Below, piece by piece: positions 1-9,511 of a DNA stretch of 64,000 nt. Source of the stretch: an uncultured Bacteroidales bacterium (GTDB lineage Bacteria; Bacteroidota; Bacteroidia; Bacteroidales; Muribaculaceae); contig CACYGX010000001.1 in assembly GCA_902774055.1 (NCBI GenBank), positions 62,001 to 126,000 on the forward strand, written 5' to 3'. Each line of letters starts with the position of its first letter. Position 1 is the stretch's first letter. The notes below the pieces were generated by a model. The model made no database searches. It saw only the letters and a program-made list of their open reading frames with translations, and had not been told where the DNA came from. Position numbers and translations under genes: made by a program.

Positions 1-443
1 TCAGACGTCGCCTCACGGCCTATGTCGAGGAACACATCGAGGACGAGCAGGTGACGCCGGCGATGGACATCGACTGCGAACTCAAGTTGTCAGAAATCAA
101 CGGTGCCTTCCTGCGCTACCTGCGCATGCTCAATCCCTATGGCCCAGGCAACAGCAAGCCGCTGTTTGTCACGCGCAAGCTCTATGACCAGGGGACGAGC
201 AAGGTTGTTGGCAAGAAATCAGAGCACATCAAGCTCGACCTTGTCGATGAAGAGGGCAACAAGATATTTAACGCCATCGCCTTTGGAATGGCAGGATTTA
301 ACGATGCCCTCAAGGCTGGCAAGCCGGTGGACATCTGCTACACTATCGAGGAGACTCGTCATCGCATGAGCACCACGGTGCAACTCATGGTCAAGGCGAT
401 AAAACTGCACGATGATGCCGAGTCAACCCAAGCCAATTCTTGA
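1..443 (+). CDS. recJ: RecJ single-stranded-DNA exonuclease, 3' end only
   Basis: This is the C-terminal end of a RecJ-type 5'-3' single-strand DNA exonuclease; the reading frame is open from base 3 and the gene begins outside the window. The visible part matches the RecJ OB-fold domain, with the family hallmark LNPYGPGNSKP near the start and a beta-rich tail (FVTRKLYDQGTSKVVGKKS). The catalytic DHH domains lie upstream and cannot be checked. The stop (441-443) lies inside the start of recQ, so the two repair genes overlap by about 30 bases and are surely co-transcribed; RecJ and RecQ act together in RecF-type gap repair, and this pairing is common in Bacteroidetes. Confidence 0.88.
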   Translation, partial: RRRLTAYVEEHIEDEQVTPAMDIDCELKLSEINGAFLRYLRMLNPYGPGNSKPLFVTRKLYDQGTSKVVGKKSEHIKLDLVDEEGNKIFNAIAFGMAGFNDALKAGKPVDICYTIEETRHRMSTTVQLMVKAIKLHDDAESTQANS

Positions 444-2325
444 CATCCTCAAGAAGTACTGGGGATATGACGCCTTCAGGCCGCTTCAACAGGATATCAT
501 CGAGTCGGTTCTCGCTGGCCGTGACACGTTGGGGCTGATGCCCACGGGTGGCGGCAAGTCCATCACTTTTCAGGTTCCCACAATGACCATGGACGGCATG
601 GCCCTGGTGGTCACGCCCATTATCTCGCTGATGAAGGACCAGGTGGACCGCCTGCGCTCCTTGCACATCAAGGCGACCTACCTCTATGCCGGCCTGACAC
701 GGGCCGAGGTGAAGCGAACCTATGAAAAATGCCTCTACGGCAACTGCAAGTTCCTGTATGTCTCGCCCGAGCGCCTCCAGTCACAGTCTTTCCTTGACCA
801 TCTGCGCCAGATGCCTGTCAACCTCATTGTTGTCGACGAGGCGCACTGCATCTCGCAGTGGGGCTACGATTTCAGGCCGTCGTTCTTGCGCATTGTACAG
901 GTGCGCAAACTCTTCCCGTCGGTGCCCGTTTTGGCCTTGACGGCTACTGCCACGCCAGTCGTCGTTGAGGATATCCAGCGATGTCTGGCTTTCAAGGCGC
1001 CCAATGTGTTCTCGATGAGCTTTGCCAGGAGCAACTTGTCCTACGTCGTGCGGCATACCGAAGAAAAACTCACCGAATTGATACATATCCTGCGCTCGGT
1101 GCCAGGAACGGCTATCGTGTACGTGAGGTCGCGCAAGCGCACCAAGCAGATCTGTGACGAGCTCAATCGCGCGGGCATACGAGCCGACTATTACCATGCC
1201 GGCCTGTATGTCGAGGACAAGGAGGACAAGCAGAACAAGTGGACCAGCGACGAGTGCCGCGTGATGGTGGCGACCAACGCCTTCGGCATGGGCATCGACA
1301 AGCCCGACGTGCGCCTGGTGGTCCATGTCGATGTGCCCAACTCGCTCGAGGAGTATTACCAGGAAGCGGGCAGGGCAGGGCGTGACGGCAAGCGCTCCTA
1401 TGCCGTGCTCTTAGTCAAGCAGACCGACCAGCGCGTCCTGCGCCGTCACATCACCGAGGCTTTCCCCGACAAGGACTTCATCCGCAGCGTCTATGAGCGT
1501 GTGGGAAACTTCCTGGGTGTGAGCCTGGGCGAGGGTTACCAGCGGATGTATGACTTCAACTTCAACCTGTTTTGTCGCACCTTTGACCTGCCCGTGCTGC
1601 CCACCCACAACGCCTTGAAAATCCTTACCCAGTCGGGCTATATCGAGTTCGTCGAGGAGATCGAGACCCAATCCCGCGTGATGATACTGGCGCGCAAAGA
1701 GGAACTCTATGACTTGGAAACCACCACCCGCGGTGCCGATCAGGTGCTGCAAGCCATCTTGCGGCTTTACACCGGACTGTTTGCCGACTACGTGTTCATC
1801 AACGAGGACGTGATCGCTTTCCGCACCGGGTTGGACCAGGAAACCATCTACAATTCCCTGCTTGAACTCACGCGCATGCACATCCTCCATTACGTGCCAC
1901 GCAAGCGCACACCTTATATAATATATACCACTTCTCGCGAGGAACCCAAGCATGTGTTGATACCGCTGGCCGTCTATGAAGACCTGAGGGACCGAATGAC
2001 TACCCGCATCGAGGCCATCATCAACTATGCCTATAGTGACACGGGGTGTCGCGAACGCATGCTGTTGGGCTACTTCGGCGAGAAAAAGGATGAAGACTGC
2101 GGTCATTGCGACCTGTGCGTCGAGCGCCGCAAGCGTGCAGACCACCAGCCCGAAGACGTCCAGCAAGGCCTCCTCTACATGGCAGGCCTGCGTCCCCGTC
2201 GGCTGGAGGAATTCCTCAACACCCTGTCTTTTCCCAAGGACGAAATCCTCTCGACCCTCTCATTCCTGGTTGACGAAGGTTTCATCGACCACCTCGACGA
2301 CGACACCTATCGCAAACACCAATAA
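412..2325 (+). CDS. recQ: RecQ-family ATP-dependent DNA helicase
   Basis: A 637-residue superfamily 2 3'-5' DNA helicase. Visible motifs: Walker A MPTGGGKS (about 43-50), DEAH box in VVDEAHCISQWGYDFRPSF (about 141-158), ALTATAT (motif III), the helicase C motif QEAGRAGRDG (about 316-325), and a RecQ zinc-binding cluster with four Cys around residues 546-569 (GCRERML then CGHCDLC). A winged-helix-like tail follows; I see no clear HRDC domain, so it is somewhat shorter than some RecQ proteins. Two in-frame ATGs (412 and 415) are both plausible starts; both fall within the recJ 3' end, indicating translational coupling. The role is unwinding at gaps and stalled forks with RecJ. Confidence 0.92.
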   Translation: MMPSQPKPILDILKKYWGYDAFRPLQQDIIESVLAGRDTLGLMPTGGGKSITFQVPTMTMDGMALVVTPIISLMKDQVDRLRSLHIKATYLYAGLTRAEVKRTYEKCLYGNCKFLYVSPERLQSQSFLDHLRQMPVNLIVVDEAHCISQWGYDFRPSFLRIVQVRKLFPSVPVLALTATATPVVVEDIQRCLAFKAPNVFSMSFARSNLSYVVRHTEEKLTELIHILRSVPGTAIVYVRSRKRTKQICDELNRAGIRADYYHAGLYVEDKEDKQNKWTSDECRVMVATNAFGMGIDKPDVRLVVHVDVPNSLEEYYQEAGRAGRDGKRSYAVLLVKQTDQRVLRRHITEAFPDKDFIRSVYERVGNFLGVSLGEGYQRMYDFNFNLFCRTFDLPVLPTHNALKILTQSGYIEFVEEIETQSRVMILARKEELYDLETTTRGADQVLQAILRLYTGLFADYVFINEDVIAFRTGLDQETIYNSLLELTRMHILHYVPRKRTPYIIYTTSREEPKHVLIPLAVYEDLRDRMTTRIEAIINYAYSDTGCRERMLLGYFGEKKDEDCGHCDLCVERRKRADHQPEDVQQGLLYMAGLRPRRLEEFLNTLSFPKDEILSTLSFLVDEGFIDHLDDDTYRKHQ

Positions 2326-2431
2326 TCCCCCAAATCTCGAACTTTTTTTACTGCCATGCTGTGGGCGGTACAGTCACAAGTAAGCCCGTAGTTATTGCTA
2401 TTAATCAGTAAACTACGAATCAGGGTCATAC

Positions 2432-2463
2432 AAAAAGAGCGGCTCCCGAAAGGAACCGCCCTT
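2432..2463 (-). terminator. Rho-independent terminator of the 2491-4677 gene
   Basis: On the minus strand a hairpin with arms GGCGGTTCC and GGGAGCCGC (one mismatch) is followed by CTCTTTTTG. It lies just after the stop of the secreted protein gene. On the plus strand the same hairpin may also stop recQ read-through, but there the T-run is poor. Confidence 0.7.
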
Positions 2464-2490
2464 TAATCTTAAAAGCTAAATGCTTTTTTC

Positions 2491-4677
2491 TTACTTGATA
2501 ACCTTGACGGCCTTGTGGCTGCCGTCGGTGTAGGTGGTCACAACGATGGTGAGACCGTTGGGCTCTCTCATCTCCTGACCCATGATGTTGTAGTAGCGAA
2601 TATTCGATACCACCTTCTCAACGTCGTTAACGAGCTCGTTAACGTCACCGGTCTTCTTGGTCAGACGATAAACGGCGATGTTGCCACCAGGATAGTACTG
2701 ATAGATGGTCACACCGTCCTTGTCAACCTCAGCGTTCAGCCAGTCACCCTGGAAGGTGTTAGCATTGCCCGTTACAGTCGAGGGAACAGTTACGATGGGC
2801 TCCTCGGCACCATCCTCTGCGATAGCAAAGCCGTTCTGGTAGTTGGGCTCCTGAGGATAGATGAAGAATTCCTTGCCGTCCCAGATGAAGGGGAACATAC
2901 CGTTGCAAGTGCCCTTGGCGGGAACCGTGATGGCGGTAGCGGTAATGGTCTCATCCTCGTCGATGAGCTTCATGGGCTGAGCGTTACGGGTCACGTAGAG
3001 CAGAGCCTCCTGGTCATTGAGGTCCTTGTAGTAGTTGATAACGGTCGAGCTGGAAGGAGTCAAACCGTCAACGGGAGCAGCATAGCAGTCGTCAACACTT
3101 ACCTCACCACCGGCGATGGTCATGATGGATACACCATTGTTGGTTGCACCGGCCAGGTAGAGAACGCCGTCCTCCATGAGGTTACCCTTGGCAAAGCCCA
3201 GGAAGTCGCAGCGGCCATCGATAGCGCAATCAGCAGGAACAACATACTCCTTCATGTCGTTGGTCTCGGGGTTGATCACCTTGATGGTGGCCTCGGCGGT
3301 CCAAGCATCGGGGAAGGTAGCGTTGCAGACAACCAGGTTGCCAGCCTCGTCGCGGGTGATACCGCAGTTGGCGCCACCAGGATAGGTGGTGTTGGCCAAA
3401 CCGTTCTCGCCAACAACCATCACCTGCTTGTCAGCCTTGTTGTTGATGTAGAACATACCGTTCATACCGAAGCCCTGACGGCAGTCGGCAACGGGAAGCA
3501 TAGACAGATCGGTGATCTCCCAAAGCTTAACCAGGTCATAGTCGCCCTCAACAGGAATATCACCAGCAGGGGTGATAACCAGGGTCTTAGCCTCCAGGTT
3601 AACGGTCACGTGGTAGGTACCAGCAGCGATCCTGAAGCTGTAGGTCTGGCCAAAGTTGCTCATGGGCAGCTCCATGCCAAACAAGTCGGGGGTCAACAGG
3701 TAACCGTCCTCGGTTGCACCGATGCGGTAAGCTGCAATACCCGACCAGTCGTCGCTATTCTCACCCAACTTGGTGGTAAATGAGAAGTAGCTGTAGCCAA
3801 TACCGTCGTTATCGTCGATGTTTTCACCGGCAGTGGTGATGGTGGAGGTGAAGATGTTATTGTCCTCGGTCTCCATCTTAACGCCATCGCTGGGATCCCA
3901 TGTGTTACCATCTACTTCACCCAGGATGAACAGGTCACCAGTAATGACCTCGATGCTGCCCGACATACTCATCTGTACGCCCAGGTCAGTGGTCTCGGGT
4001 TTGAAGGTGAAGGTGATGTCATAGCTACCGCTCTGATTAACGGGGAGAACCACGTTGTCATTGGGCCAGCTCAAGTCCCAATTGTGGTTGGCGGCAATCT
4101 TGAATTCCAGATTGGTGCCCTCGGCCAGTTCGCAACCGAACTTCTTCAGCTCAAAGGTGCCGTCGGCGAGCTCGACCATGTCATTGTCGGTGTTGGTGGG
4201 ATCCCACTCGGTGCCAAATACCGAAACGGGAGAGCCGCAAACGGTGTAGAAATCAATGGGGATAGGAGCTACATAGCCATCAACCTTGAATTGCATCTTA
4301 GCAGGGTCAAAGATGATTTCATACTCTTCACCAGTGCCAGTGAATTTGTAAGCACCATGATCACCACCAGATTTCTGGGTGTCCATCCAAGCGCCCGGTT
4401 CAACAGTGACGTCACCGCCCGTGGGACCAATACGCAGGTTGTCGTTAAAAGTAGCCCAGTCGTTGGCTTCTGCCAGACCATCGGCCATAACGAACCAAAT
4501 AGCGCCATTAATGGTTGCTTTGTAACTGTAAGTACCATCGGCGTTTGGAGTCATTTCCACACCGTCAGCAGGATTCCAACCATTGCCGAAGGGGGATTGA
4601 CCCACAAGATAGTACGCTGCCTGTGAAGAAAATGACAGCATAACCATCATTGCTAAAAGAGTAAAGAATTTTTTCAT
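2491..4677 (-). CDS. Secreted protein with SusE/SusF-like modules and type IX-like C-terminal signal
   Basis: A 728-residue exported protein. The ATG at 4677 (MKKFFTLLAMMVML) is preferred over an upstream in-frame TTG at 4683. After a Sec signal peptide ending near SSQA come about three repeats of roughly 120 residues of the type YLVGQSPFGNGWNPADGVEM / FTVCGSPVSVFGTEWDP / LFILGEVDGNTWDPSDGVKM, which resemble the surface glycan-binding modules of SusE/SusF. Residues from about 380 form a beta-propeller-like region. The last about 60 residues (NIRYYNIMGQEM...DGSHKAVKVIK) resemble a type A C-terminal sorting domain of the type IX secretion system. It stands alone with its own promoter and terminator. 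The glycan-binding role is inferred; no enzyme motif is seen. Confidence 0.7.
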   Translation of the reverse strand: MKKFFTLLAMMVMLSFSSQAAYYLVGQSPFGNGWNPADGVEMTPNADGTYSYKATINGAIWFVMADGLAEANDWATFNDNLRIGPTGGDVTVEPGAWMDTQKSGGDHGAYKFTGTGEEYEIIFDPAKMQFKVDGYVAPIPIDFYTVCGSPVSVFGTEWDPTNTDNDMVELADGTFELKKFGCELAEGTNLEFKIAANHNWDLSWPNDNVVLPVNQSGSYDITFTFKPETTDLGVQMSMSGSIEVITGDLFILGEVDGNTWDPSDGVKMETEDNNIFTSTITTAGENIDDNDGIGYSYFSFTTKLGENSDDWSGIAAYRIGATEDGYLLTPDLFGMELPMSNFGQTYSFRIAAGTYHVTVNLEAKTLVITPAGDIPVEGDYDLVKLWEITDLSMLPVADCRQGFGMNGMFYINNKADKQVMVVGENGLANTTYPGGANCGITRDEAGNLVVCNATFPDAWTAEATIKVINPETNDMKEYVVPADCAIDGRCDFLGFAKGNLMEDGVLYLAGATNNGVSIMTIAGGEVSVDDCYAAPVDGLTPSSSTVINYYKDLNDQEALLYVTRNAQPMKLIDEDETITATAITVPAKGTCNGMFPFIWDGKEFFIYPQEPNYQNGFAIAEDGAEEPIVTVPSTVTGNANTFQGDWLNAEVDKDGVTIYQYYPGGNIAVYRLTKKTGDVNELVNDVEKVVSNIRYYNIMGQEMREPNGLTIVVTTYTDGSHKAVKVIK

Positions 4678-4797
4678 AGACAAATAATTAATTTGTTAAA
4701 CAATATATGAATGAAAAATTAAAAATACTATCTGAAATACACACTTCTGTAATAAACTGTATAACAATATAGAAAATACTATACTATATTGATTTGG

Positions 4798-4829
4798 CAA
4801 AGATAGCAAAGTTATTTTTAATCAACAAA
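4798..4829 (-). promoter_or_regulatory. Bacteroidetes-type promoter of the secreted protein gene
   Basis: Minus strand: TTTG (4826-4829), 20-base spacer, TATCTTTG (4798-4805), matching the Bacteroidetes sigma-ABfr consensus TTTG-N19-21-TAnnTTTG. It predicts a leader of about 115 bases, which is AT-rich. Confidence 0.65.
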
Positions 4830-5006
4830 GGAACAACAAAAAATATTTAACAAGATTTACCAATTTTTACAATTGCAGGCTGGCGGATTACCAAAATCTA
4901 TTTTTTTTCTCATCAACTAAGTCACCCCAAGAGTGTTCTGGGATGGTTTTTTTCTTGACGAGTGCAATTTTATTCAGAAAAGATGACTTGGTCGGAAAAT
5001 ATGTTG
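4830..5006. other. AT-rich divergent intergenic region
   Basis: The 377 bases between the start codons at 4677 and 5055 carry the two divergent promoters listed separately. The rest is AT-rich with no ORF. A weak hairpin followed by T residues lies at 4921-4953 with no gene in front of it. Confidence 0.5.
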
Positions 5007-5014
5007 TAATTTTG
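5007..5014 (+). promoter_or_regulatory. Probable -7 element of korAB
   Basis: TAATTTTG matches TAnnTTTG exactly. The nearest TTG (4988-4990) is only 16 bases upstream, shorter than the usual 19-21, so the -33 element is uncertain. The implied leader is about 35 bases. Confidence 0.5.
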
Positions 5015-5054
5015 CAGCGGTTTTCAAATCAATGAGATAGAGAATTAAAAAGAA

Positions 5055-6905
5055 ATGGCAGAAAAAGCAAAAGTCCAGTTCCGTCAGAGCATCGTTGTTC
5101 GCTTTTCGGGCGATAGCGGCGATGGTATGCAGTTGGCTGGCAACATTTTTTCAAATGTGAGTGCGGGCCTTGGTGACCGCATCTCCACTTTCCCCGATTA
5201 TCCCGCCGAGGTGCGCGCTCCACAGGGCTCGCTGGGCGGCGTTTCCGGTTTCCAGGTTCACATCGGTCACGGTGTGCACACCCCCGGTGACGAATGTGAC
5301 GTGTTGGTGGCTATGAACCCGGCTGCTCTCAAGCAGAACGCGCAGTTCCTGCGCAAGGGTGGTGCCGCTATTGTTGACATCGACACCTTTACTCAGGCAG
5401 GCCTCGACAAGGCGCTGTACACGACCACTGACCCCTATGAAGAGTTGAACCTCAAGGCCCAGGTCATCGAAGCCCCCATCACCACGATGGTCAAGGAGGC
5501 GCTCAAGGACACTGGCATGGACCTGAAAGCCCAGCTCAAGTGCCGCAACATGTTTGCGTTGGGTCTGGTGTGCTGGCTGTTCAACCGCCCCATGGAGGCT
5601 CCGTTGAAGTTCTTGAAGGCCAAGTTCGCCGATAAGCCCGATGTTTATGCTGCTAACGAGTTGGTAATCAAGGGCGGTTACAACTATGGCCACAATATCC
5701 ACGCTACAGTATCGACTTACCGTATCCAGAGCGATGATGTTCGCCCTGGCACCTATACCGACGTGAGCGGCAACAAGGCAACCGCTTGGGGTCTGATCAA
5801 GGCCTCGGAGATGAGCGGCCGCCCCTTGTTCCTGGGCTCATATCCCATTACCCCCGCTACCGACATCCTGCACGAACTGGCCAAGCGCCGCGACTTGGGC
5901 GTTAAAGCCATTCAGATGGAGGATGAGATTGGCGGTATCTGTTCGGCTATCGGAGCCGCGTTTGCCGGACACTTGGCAGTGACGACGACTTCGGGTCCTG
6001 GCCTGGCATTGAAGAGCGAGGCTCTGGGCCTGGCCGTCATGGCCGAGTTGCCCCTCGTGCTGGTTGACGTGCAGCGTGGTGGCCCCTCGACGGGTCTTCC
6101 CACCAAGACCGAGCAGACCGACTTGAATCAGGCACTGTATGGCCGCAGTGGTGAGAGCCCCCTTGTGGTGCTTGCCGCCGCATCGCCCACCGACTGCTTC
6201 AAGATGGCCTTCCAGGCCGCCCGCATCGCTATCGAGCACATGACGCCCGTTATCCTGTTGACCGACGCCTTTATCGCTAACGGTTCATCGGCATGGCGCA
6301 TCCCCGAGGAGGGTGAATATCCCGTCATCAAGCCCAACTACGTCCCCGAGGCCTTGAAACCCACTTGGACACCGTTCATGCGCAACGCCCTGGGTATCCG
6401 CTACTGGGCTATTCCCGGCACCAAGGGGCTGGAACACGTGGTGGGTGGTCTGGAGAAGGACTACAACCTGGGTGTCCTCAGCAACGACCCCATCAACCAT
6501 GCCCACATGGTTGAGACTCGCCGAATGAAGATTGCCAATGTCGCCAACAACATTCCTGAACTCAAAGTCAAGGGTGATGCCAGTGCCGACACCATTATCC
6601 TGGGCTGGGGTAGCACCTATGGCCACATCCTGGATGCTGTCAACCGCCTGAACAACGAGGGCATCAGGATGGCGATGACCCATATCCGTTACATCAACCC
6701 GCTGCCCAAGAACACCGCCGAATTGCTGAGTCGATACAAGACGGTGATTGTCGCCGAGTTGAACACTGGCCAACTGGCCAACTACTTGCAGAGCAAGATA
6801 CCTAACCTGAACATCTGCCACATCAACAAGGTGCAAGGTCAGCCGTTCCTGGTACAGGAAATTGTCGATGGAGTTAAAAACATCATGATGGAGGAGGAAT
6901 TGTAA
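5055..6905 (+). CDS. korA: 2-oxoacid:ferredoxin oxidoreductase, fused gamma-alpha subunit (KorA)
   Basis: A 616-residue subunit of a 2-oxoglutarate-type ferredoxin oxidoreductase, which forms acyl-CoA from 2-oxoacids and CoA while reducing ferredoxin, or runs in reverse. The N-terminal gamma domain starts with VVRFSGDSGDGMQLAGN (residues 14-30); the alpha domain begins near residue 215 with SYPITPATDILHEL near 262 and EDEIGGICSAIGAAFAG near 288. The fusion of gamma and alpha is standard for KorA. It ends in TAATG, overlapping the korB start by one base, so the two are translationally coupled. No ferredoxin-like delta subunit is next to it. Substrate choice (2-oxoglutarate rather than pyruvate) is inferred from subunit layout. 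Confidence 0.9.
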   Translation: MAEKAKVQFRQSIVVRFSGDSGDGMQLAGNIFSNVSAGLGDRISTFPDYPAEVRAPQGSLGGVSGFQVHIGHGVHTPGDECDVLVAMNPAALKQNAQFLRKGGAAIVDIDTFTQAGLDKALYTTTDPYEELNLKAQVIEAPITTMVKEALKDTGMDLKAQLKCRNMFALGLVCWLFNRPMEAPLKFLKAKFADKPDVYAANELVIKGGYNYGHNIHATVSTYRIQSDDVRPGTYTDVSGNKATAWGLIKASEMSGRPLFLGSYPITPATDILHELAKRRDLGVKAIQMEDEIGGICSAIGAAFAGHLAVTTTSGPGLALKSEALGLAVMAELPLVLVDVQRGGPSTGLPTKTEQTDLNQALYGRSGESPLVVLAAASPTDCFKMAFQAARIAIEHMTPVILLTDAFIANGSSAWRIPEEGEYPVIKPNYVPEALKPTWTPFMRNALGIRYWAIPGTKGLEHVVGGLEKDYNLGVLSNDPINHAHMVETRRMKIANVANNIPELKVKGDASADTIILGWGSTYGHILDAVNRLNNEGIRMAMTHIRYINPLPKNTAELLSRYKTVIVAELNTGQLANYLQSKIPNLNICHINKVQGQPFLVQEIVDGVKNIMMEEEL

Positions 6906-7936
6906 TGGAACAGAACGAAAATATTCAAGCCGTGGCTCATAAGCCCCTAGATTACAAGAACAATCAGCCCGTGCGCTGGTGTCCTGGTTGTGGCGACCAT
7001 GCCGTGCTCAATGTCCTGCTCAAGGCGATGTCTCAGTTGGGCATACCGCCCGAGAAGACCGCAGTGATTTCAGGTATCGGTTGCAGCTCGCGTCTGCCTT
7101 ATTACACCAAGACCTATGCCTTCCACACCATTCATGGTCGTGGCGGTGCCGTGGCAACCGGTTTCAAGACCGCTAACCCCGACATGACCGTCTGGCAGGT
7201 GTCGGGCGATGGCGACTGTCTGGCTATTGGTGGCAACCACTTTATCCATGAGGTGCGCCGCAATGTTGACCTTAATCTGCTCTTGTTGAACAACCGCATC
7301 TATGGCCTCACCAAGGGACAGTTCTCACCCACGAGTGCCCGTGGCTTCAAGTCCAAATCTTCGCCCTATGGCACCACCGAGGACCCGTTTGTCCCCGCTG
7401 AGTTGACCTTCGGCGCCCGCGGCACCTTCTTTGCCCGTAGCATTGATGTGGAGTTGACCATCAGCCAGGAAGTGATGATGGCTGCTGCCAATCACAAGGG
7501 TTGTTCGGTGGTTGAGATCCTGCAGAACTGTATGATCTTCAACAACGGCATCCACCGTAATATCACCGACCGTGAGTACCGTGCCGACCGCACCATCCAC
7601 CTCGTTCATGGCGAGAAGATGATCTTCGGCAAGGACAACAACCGTGGCCTCGTGCAGGACGGTTTTGGCCTCAAGGCCGTGACCATCGGCGAGGACGGTT
7701 ACACCATTGACGATGTGCTCGTGCATGACGCCCACACCCAGAGTTCGTTCCTCCACCAGATGCTGGCGATGATGGACGGCACCGATCTGCCAGTGGCATT
7801 GGGTGTTATTCGCGCCGTCGAGGCACCGACCTATGAGACCGCTGTGGCCGAACAGGTCGAGCAGGCCAAGGCGATGCACGGCTTCACCTGCCTCGAAGAC
7901 GTCATCATGGCAGGCGACACATGGGAAGTGAAATAA
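6905..7936 (+). CDS. korB: 2-oxoacid:ferredoxin oxidoreductase, beta subunit (KorB)
   Basis: A 343-residue thiamine-diphosphate-binding subunit that completes the catalytic core with KorA. The N-terminus has WCPGCGDHAVLN (residues 25-36), whose cysteines usually hold an Fe-S cluster; the TPP motif GDGDCLAIGGNHF is near residues 101-113 and continues to NNRIYGLTKGQ. Length is normal for KorB. The start codon uses the A of the korA stop (TAATG). It ends six bases from the end of the convergent DUF445 gene, with no clear terminator between them. Confidence 0.92.
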   Translation: MEQNENIQAVAHKPLDYKNNQPVRWCPGCGDHAVLNVLLKAMSQLGIPPEKTAVISGIGCSSRLPYYTKTYAFHTIHGRGGAVATGFKTANPDMTVWQVSGDGDCLAIGGNHFIHEVRRNVDLNLLLLNNRIYGLTKGQFSPTSARGFKSKSSPYGTTEDPFVPAELTFGARGTFFARSIDVELTISQEVMMAAANHKGCSVVEILQNCMIFNNGIHRNITDREYRADRTIHLVHGEKMIFGKDNNRGLVQDGFGLKAVTIGEDGYTIDDVLVHDAHTQSSFLHQMLAMMDGTDLPVALGVIRAVEAPTYETAVAEQVEQAKAMHGFTCLEDVIMAGDTWEVK

Positions 7937-7942
7937 GCGTCT

Positions 7943-8848
7943 TTAAAACAGGGCATTGATGGTGCCCATGATAGAACCTAACAGGGCTCCGAGCCACACG
8001 ATGGCGCGGAGCTCTTTTTTCATCACGTCAAGGATGATGGCTTCGGCCTCGTCCATGTCCATCTCGTTGATGCGTTGCTCGATGATGGTGCTGATGTCGA
8101 TGTCCTGCAGGATGCGCGGCAGGTGCTCGGTGATGATGACGCGGTAGGCGTTCAGGATGCCACCCTTGATTTGTGCCACTTGTTCGGCATGACCTGTCAT
8201 CAGTTCCTGCATCGTCAAGCCCATCAGGTGGTTTGATTCCTCGGTGACGAGGCTTTGAATCATCTGTTGTGAGTTGTTCTGCAGTATCTCATTAATGTGC
8301 TTGGCCATGATTTTCTCGATGGGTTGAGCGACAGCCTGTACCAGCATGTCGGCCCCAAAGCGTCCAGCAAGCGAGTTGCGGGTCTTCTCCAGCGCGTGTT
8401 CAGTGGCCATGTGGGCGATTTTGTCGCCCAAGGCGCCATCCTGCAGTTTGCCTGTAATCATCTTGACGATACCGTTCGACACATCGGTGCGCATGGCGTT
8501 GATGTCGTCGTCGGTGAGATAGTGGCGGGCAAACTGCTCAATGGTTTCATCGTTACCACTCTGGGTGGTGACGAACTCATCAATGGCGCTGCCAACCTTG
8601 GAGAGCATATCGTCGCTCAACAGGCTTTTCTCGAGCACCTCGCGGTTCATCAGATTCTCGCTCACGGCCTTGCCGATCGAGGCGGCGATGCGGTGTTTCT
8701 CCTTGGGGATGATGCCGGGAGTGAACGGGATATGGATGCCCATGAAGTATTTAGCCTGATGAGGCCTGAACAACATGCGCAGGGCGATGTCATTGGTGAT
8801 GTACCCGATGACAGCGCCCACGACGGGACCTATGAAATAATGATACAT
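7943..8848 (-). CDS. DUF445 family membrane protein
   Basis: A 301-residue DUF445 protein. A hydrophobic N-terminal segment (GPVVGAVIGYITNDIALRML) is followed by the family signature FRPHQAKYFMGIHIPFTPGIIPKEK, a long soluble helical region, and a hydrophobic C-terminal segment (LGALLGSIMGTINAL). Members are inner-membrane proteins of unknown function. It starts 31 bases after the lolA-like gene and is probably its distal operon partner. Family assignment is confident; function is unknown. Confidence 0.85.
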   Translation of the reverse strand: MYHYFIGPVVGAVIGYITNDIALRMLFRPHQAKYFMGIHIPFTPGIIPKEKHRIAASIGKAVSENLMNREVLEKSLLSDDMLSKVGSAIDEFVTTQSGNDETIEQFARHYLTDDDINAMRTDVSNGIVKMITGKLQDGALGDKIAHMATEHALEKTRNSLAGRFGADMLVQAVAQPIEKIMAKHINEILQNNSQQMIQSLVTEESNHLMGLTMQELMTGHAEQVAQIKGGILNAYRVIITEHLPRILQDIDISTIIEQRINEMDMDEAEAIILDVMKKELRAIVWLGALLGSIMGTINALF

Positions 8849-8879
8849 GGATCTTCGGTTTACTGATTTTGCTCCCGAT

Positions 8880-9488
8880 TTACCTCAGGTCAACCACTGC
8901 GGTGCCTGCGGGAACCTGCGACTTGTCGAACGAGAAGGTGCTGGCCGGCAGGGACTTGTGCTTGTAGTCGGTGATGCGGATAATGTACACCGACTTATCG
9001 CTCATTTCAAATCGTGCTGTCCGCAGCAGCGAGGTTGTTTCATCAAAGTAGAGCCACAAGGTCTTGATGGCATCTTTCTTGGCCTTGGGAGTGAGTTTGA
9101 TGGCGTAGGTCTTGGCGGTTTTGGCCTTGGCGCGCTTCATGTTGAAGTTAGCCTTGAAATGCTGGGCTGCGGCGACGGGGTTCGACATCTGCAGCTCATC
9201 GGGCGTGGGCGCGGTGATGTTGACCTCTCCGGTCACTGGCGACCACGACCATTGGGTCTTGCCGTCATACCACGACTTGGCCTCGGGCGAGATGATGCGG
9301 AACTTGTTGCCCTGCATGGCGATATTTCCCTTGCTGGTCCCCTGGTGGGTCTCCACGCTATAGTTGGCAGTGACGCCACCACCCGAATTGATGGCTGCCA
9401 CACACTTGTCGAGCATCGCCTGGGGCGTTTGGGCCATGGCGACGATGGCAGCAAGGGCCAGAATGGTAGTGAAAATGATTCTCTTCAT
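8880..9488 (-). CDS. lolA: LolA-like periplasmic lipoprotein carrier
   Basis: A 202-residue exported protein with a signal peptide (MKRIIFTTILALAAIVAMAQ) and a LolA-like fold pattern: short beta strands such as YSVETHQGTSKGNIAMQGNKF, a central WYDGKTQWSW stretch, and IRITDYKHKSLPASTFSF near the end. LolA carries lipoproteins across the periplasm to the outer membrane. Its place directly downstream of ftsK is a conserved arrangement and strengthens the call. The gene begins 23 bases from a 9-bp tandem repeat. Confidence 0.72.
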   Translation of the reverse strand: MKRIIFTTILALAAIVAMAQTPQAMLDKCVAAINSGGGVTANYSVETHQGTSKGNIAMQGNKFRIISPEAKSWYDGKTQWSWSPVTGEVNITAPTPDELQMSNPVAAAQHFKANFNMKRAKAKTAKTYAIKLTPKAKKDAIKTLWLYFDETTSLLRTARFEMSDKSVYIIRITDYKHKSLPASTFSFDKSQVPAGTAVVDLR

Positions 9489-9511
9489 TTTAGTCTTCTT
9501 TTAATAATTTC

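Noticed and set aside
4921-4953. Hairpin followed by T residues between two divergent promoters
   Set aside because: Stem has a mismatch and is only 6 of 7 bp, and no plus-strand gene or convincing promoter precedes it.
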